Source of the DNA: Helicobacter turcicus
GTDB lineage: Bacteria; Campylobacterota; Campylobacteria; Campylobacterales; Helicobacteraceae
DNA length: 64,000 nt
Assembly (NCBI RefSeq): GCF_019711685.1
Contig: NZ_JAIGYQ010000006.1
Coordinates: 1 to 64,000 of the forward strand
Direction of reading: 5' to 3'
The notes under the pieces are model-generated. The model was not told the DNA's origin. It did not search any database and saw only the letters and a program-made list of their open reading frames with translations. The translations under genes were made by a program, and so were the position numbers. Positions 63,812-64,000 of the stretch are shown here, one piece after another. Numbering within the stretch: the first letter of the stretch is position 1; each line of letters starts with the position of its first letter.

Positions 63812-64000
63812 ATGATTCTTTGCGATATTGGAAATAGTTTTTTACATTTTTACTATTGCGGAAGAATTTGGAAAGAAGATAAGCATGCACTCACTCCAAA
63901 AGACCCTAAAGAAACAATTATTTACATTAGCGTCAATAAGGATTCCACAAATGCGCTTTTACGCTCACACAAGCGCTGTTTTGACTTATGCAATCACTTA
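63812..64000 (+). CDS. coaX: Type III pantothenate kinase, 5' part
   Basis: The frame starts at ATG 63812 and runs past the window end. The first residues MILCDIGNSFLHFYYCGRIW carry the phosphate-binding DIGNS motif of type III pantothenate kinases. These make 4'-phosphopantothenate for CoA and are not inhibited by CoA. Its place after the bamB-like lipoprotein gene fits the gene order I recall in H. pylori. Confidence 0.8.
   Translation, partial: MILCDIGNSFLHFYYCGRIWKEDKHALTPKDPKETIIYISVNKDSTNALLRSHKRCFDLCNHL

Overview
The window is a low-GC chromosome segment from a Campylobacterota bacterium, most likely an enterohepatic Helicobacter close to H. pullorum or H. canadensis. The assignment rests on recall of family sequences and gene order, not on a search. 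The order lpxB-greA-dut-yfgM-like-bamB-like-coaX at the right end is the one I remember from H. pylori. A PorA-type major porin, a fused CcsBA, a periplasmic LigE-type DNA ligase, FdxA, Csd3, and sigma28 and sigma54 promoters also fit.

Layout. Positions 1-6244 (minus strand) hold a tightly overlapping eight-gene surface-glycan operon: a GDPD-like phosphodiesterase, a HAD phosphatase, two nucleotidyltransferases, a SnoaL-like protein, a cupin and two glycosyltransferase-like proteins that share an identical 146-bp module. Three homopolymers mark it as phase-variable: T18 in the promoter, G12 at codon 10 of the first gene, and G9 at the 3' end of one glycosyltransferase gene. Positions 6.4-11 kb carry transporters, a radical SAM protein, fdxA and a ZnuA-like binding protein. 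A tRNA-Arg follows, with a decayed helicase gene directly behind it. From 12.6 to 29.6 kb the genes are mainly housekeeping: ligE, gdhA, rplT-rpmI-infC-thrS, ccsBA, tpx, tsaD and an agmatine deiminase, ending in a tRNA-Leu. A TRAP transporter, an NSS transporter, terC, polA and truA-lptF follow, then a radical SAM protein, purF, dapB and trxB-trxA, fliI and gpsA. From 52 to 54.5 kb lies the major porin with a tiny hydrophobic-peptide locus on each side. After that come flgK-flgN-flgM, csd3, a NUDIX gene and the lpxB-to-coaX block.

Themes. Three orphan genes (two encoding EF-hand proteins, one resembling DUF5610) have sigma28- or sigma54-like promoters and probably belong to the flagellar regulon. 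The most novel-looking feature is the pair of loci around the porin. Each encodes an 18-21 residue membrane peptide behind a very strong Shine-Dalgarno site, and each has a convergent antisense promoter, as in type I toxin-antitoxin modules. The two loci also share a sequence element that could let their RNAs pair in trans. A second genome-scale signal is the word GGAATC/GATTCC. It is dense outside the glycan operon, and inverted pairs of it form terminator hairpins, as DNA uptake sequences do in other naturally competent bacteria.
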